Of a stretch of DNA of 7,868 nucleotides, positions 6,714-7,868 are shown piece by piece (within the stretch, counting starts at the first letter, position 1; every line of letters starts with the position of its first letter). The stretch covers positions 1 to 7,868 of the forward strand of contig CATZDQ010000073.1 in assembly GCA_958417695.1 (NCBI GenBank), given 5' to 3'. Both the position numbers and the translations under genes were made by a program. Source of the DNA: an uncultured Clostridiaceae bacterium (GTDB lineage: Bacteria > Bacillota > Clostridia > TANB77 > CAG-508). Under the pieces are notes generated by a model. It ran no database searches and was not told the origin of the DNA. It worked only from the letters and a program-made list of their open reading frames with translations.

Positions 6714-7425
6714 TTGAAAATATTAGCAATAGATACGTCCTCTGATATCTGCTCTGTTTGTATATTAGAAGATAATCAGGTAATACTAAAAAAAGATGCC
6801 ATTGATAGTCGCACGCATTCTCAAAAATTAATGCCAATGATAGATGAAGTTTTTAAACAAACAAACCTATCTTTAAAAGACATGCAATTACTTGCCTGTT
6901 GTATTGGCCCTCGGTTCTTTTACAGGTGTTAGAATTGGTGTTTCTACTATAAAAGCATTTGCCGATAGCTTAAAGCTTCCTGTTGTAGGAATTAGTTCTT
7001 TGGAAGGTCTAGCTCATAATGTAGAAAATTCTTATTTTAAAGAGGAAAGTTCCTATGTTTGTAGTGTTATTGATGCTAAAAATGATAATGTTTATTATGG
7101 TTTGTTTCAAAGACAAAATGCTATTTATACACCTGTTAGCACTTTTACTGCTAGCAATATACATACTATGATGGAAACTTTAGAAAATATCTCTGAGCCA
7201 ATTATTTTTGTTGGCAATGGTGCCATAGAGCATAAGTATACCATTTTAGAAAAATTGAAAAAATCGATTTTTGTAACAGATGCTTTCCATCGTCCTACCA
7301 GTGTTAGTATTGGTCAATGTGCTTTTTATCAATATAAACAAGGACATTTTGGAGATTCCAATAGTCTTTCTCCCCTATATTTAAGAAAATCCCAAGCAGA
7401 AAGAGCTTTAGAAGGAGAAAAGTAA
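6714..7425 (+). pseudogene. tsaB: TsaB, t6A37 synthesis subunit, reading frame broken by one extra base
   Basis: TsaB is the non-catalytic ASKHA-fold partner of TsaD in t6A synthesis and is essential in most bacteria. The start is TTG at 6714, preceded by AAGGAG (6701-6706) at 7 nt, giving MKILAIDTSSD. The 0-frame reaches Gly65-Pro66 and then a CGG codon (6912-6914), and stops five codons after it. Skipping one base (C6912; T6911 also works) gives GPGSFTGVRIG, the family signature, and the rest stays open to 7425, ending SPLYLRKSQAERAL. The repaired product is 236 residues, normal for TsaB. An untranslated tsaB would be hard to tolerate, so this is filed as a pseudogene by convention only. 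Sequence error, a recent mutation and +1 frameshifting are all open. rimI follows at once. Confidence 0.9.
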
Positions 7426-7868
7426 ATGGATATTTCGAATGTAGAGATGCACTCTATGACTTTATCTGATTTAGAATCCATACAAGATGTCTTAATAAAA
7501 GACTTTGATGATTTTTGGAATTTTGACATATTTAGGGACGAATTGGCTCATACTAATTCTAGTTACTTAGTGATGTGTTATGAAAATCAAGTCATTGGCT
7601 TTGCTGGCTTTAAGAAGATTTTAGAAGAAGCTGAAATTATGAATATTGTTATCGCTAAAGCTTATCGCCAAAAGGGGCTTTCTCGTCTTTTGTTAAATGC
7701 TTTGTTAGATTATGCCCATGATTTAGGTTGCACAAGTATTTATTTAGAAGTTAATTCTACCAATGCTGTTGCAATTTCCCTTTACCAATCTTGTGGTTTT
7801 TGTCAAACTGGTCTTCGCAAAAAATATTACCATGGTAAGGATGATGCAATCGTTATGCATAGGTATTT
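7426..7868 (+). CDS. rimI: RimI-type GNAT N-acetyltransferase (ribosomal protein bS18 family), last residues beyond the window
   Basis: RimI acetylates the N-terminus of ribosomal protein bS18 with acetyl-CoA and commonly sits between tsaB and tsaD. The window holds 147 codons, nearly the full family length (about 150), with no stop before the right edge. The GNAT acetyl-CoA loop is RQKGLS (81-86), with Ser where Gly or Ala is usual. LEVNSTN (107-113) has the expected catalytic Glu (108), and SLYQSCGF (118-125) has the conserved Tyr (120). The tail RKKYYHGKDDAIVM is typical of RimI. The ATG directly abuts the tsaB stop codon, with AAGGAG at 7412-7417, so it is probably co-transcribed with tsaB. 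tsaD would be expected downstream. Confidence 0.93.
   Translation, partial: MDISNVEMHSMTLSDLESIQDVLIKDFDDFWNFDIFRDELAHTNSSYLVMCYENQVIGFAGFKKILEEAEIMNIVIAKAYRQKGLSRLLLNALLDYAHDLGCTSIYLEVNSTNAVAISLYQSCGFCQTGLRKKYYHGKDDAIVMHRY

Noticed and set aside
1..7868. CRISPR array, insertion sequence, prophage or toxin-antitoxin module
   Set aside because: No regularly spaced repeats, transposase motifs, terminal inverted repeats or phage genes are visible. All intact genes are ordinary chromosomal families.

Overview
The window is AT-rich (about 30% GC by eye). It has strong AGGAGG-type ribosome binding sites, TTGACA/TATAAT-type promoters with 17-bp spacers, one TTG start codon and a DinR/LexA-type SOS box (GAAC-N4-GTTY). 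This points to a low-GC Bacillota, most likely a clostridial anaerobe. No species can be named from the sequence alone.

Layout. Positions 1-6011 are read on the minus strand, in the order (5' to 3') dinB, a 424-bp gap, folD, dprA, an MFS transporter, and a GT35 alpha-glucan phosphorylase that runs off the left edge. From 6185 the plus strand carries tsaE, tsaB and rimI, with rimI running off the right edge. The dinB and tsaE promoters are divergent. The plus-strand genes are the familiar t6A cluster: TsaE and TsaB work with TsaD and TsaC to make N6-threonylcarbamoyladenosine at tRNA position 37, and RimI is their usual neighbour. The minus-strand genes are unrelated housekeeping and accessory functions: DNA damage tolerance, one-carbon metabolism, DNA uptake or recombination, transport, and glycogen or maltodextrin breakdown. 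Most have their own recognisable promoter. A strong terminator separates folD from dprA, and another separates tsaE from tsaB.

Most notable. Three well-conserved genes are interrupted. dprA and tsaB each need a single +1 step, and dinB has one in-frame TAG. In both +1 cases the skipped base is the C of an in-frame CGG codon, and skipping it gives a Gly codon (GGA or GGT) with a gapless match to the family motif. I found only one other in-frame CGG codon in the roughly 2,280 codons read: the last sense codon of the MFS gene, just before its TAA. tsaB is essential in most bacteria, so three explanations stay open: clustered sequence errors, recent mutations, or +1 frameshifting at a poorly decoded CGG codon. 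The last would be new if true, but two sites are thin evidence.

The 4382-4805 gap holds the folD promoter, a strong hairpin followed by a T-run facing the plus strand, a palindrome next to a -10 box, and a possible small gene relic with three stops. I see no rRNA, tRNA, CRISPR array, insertion sequence or replication origin.
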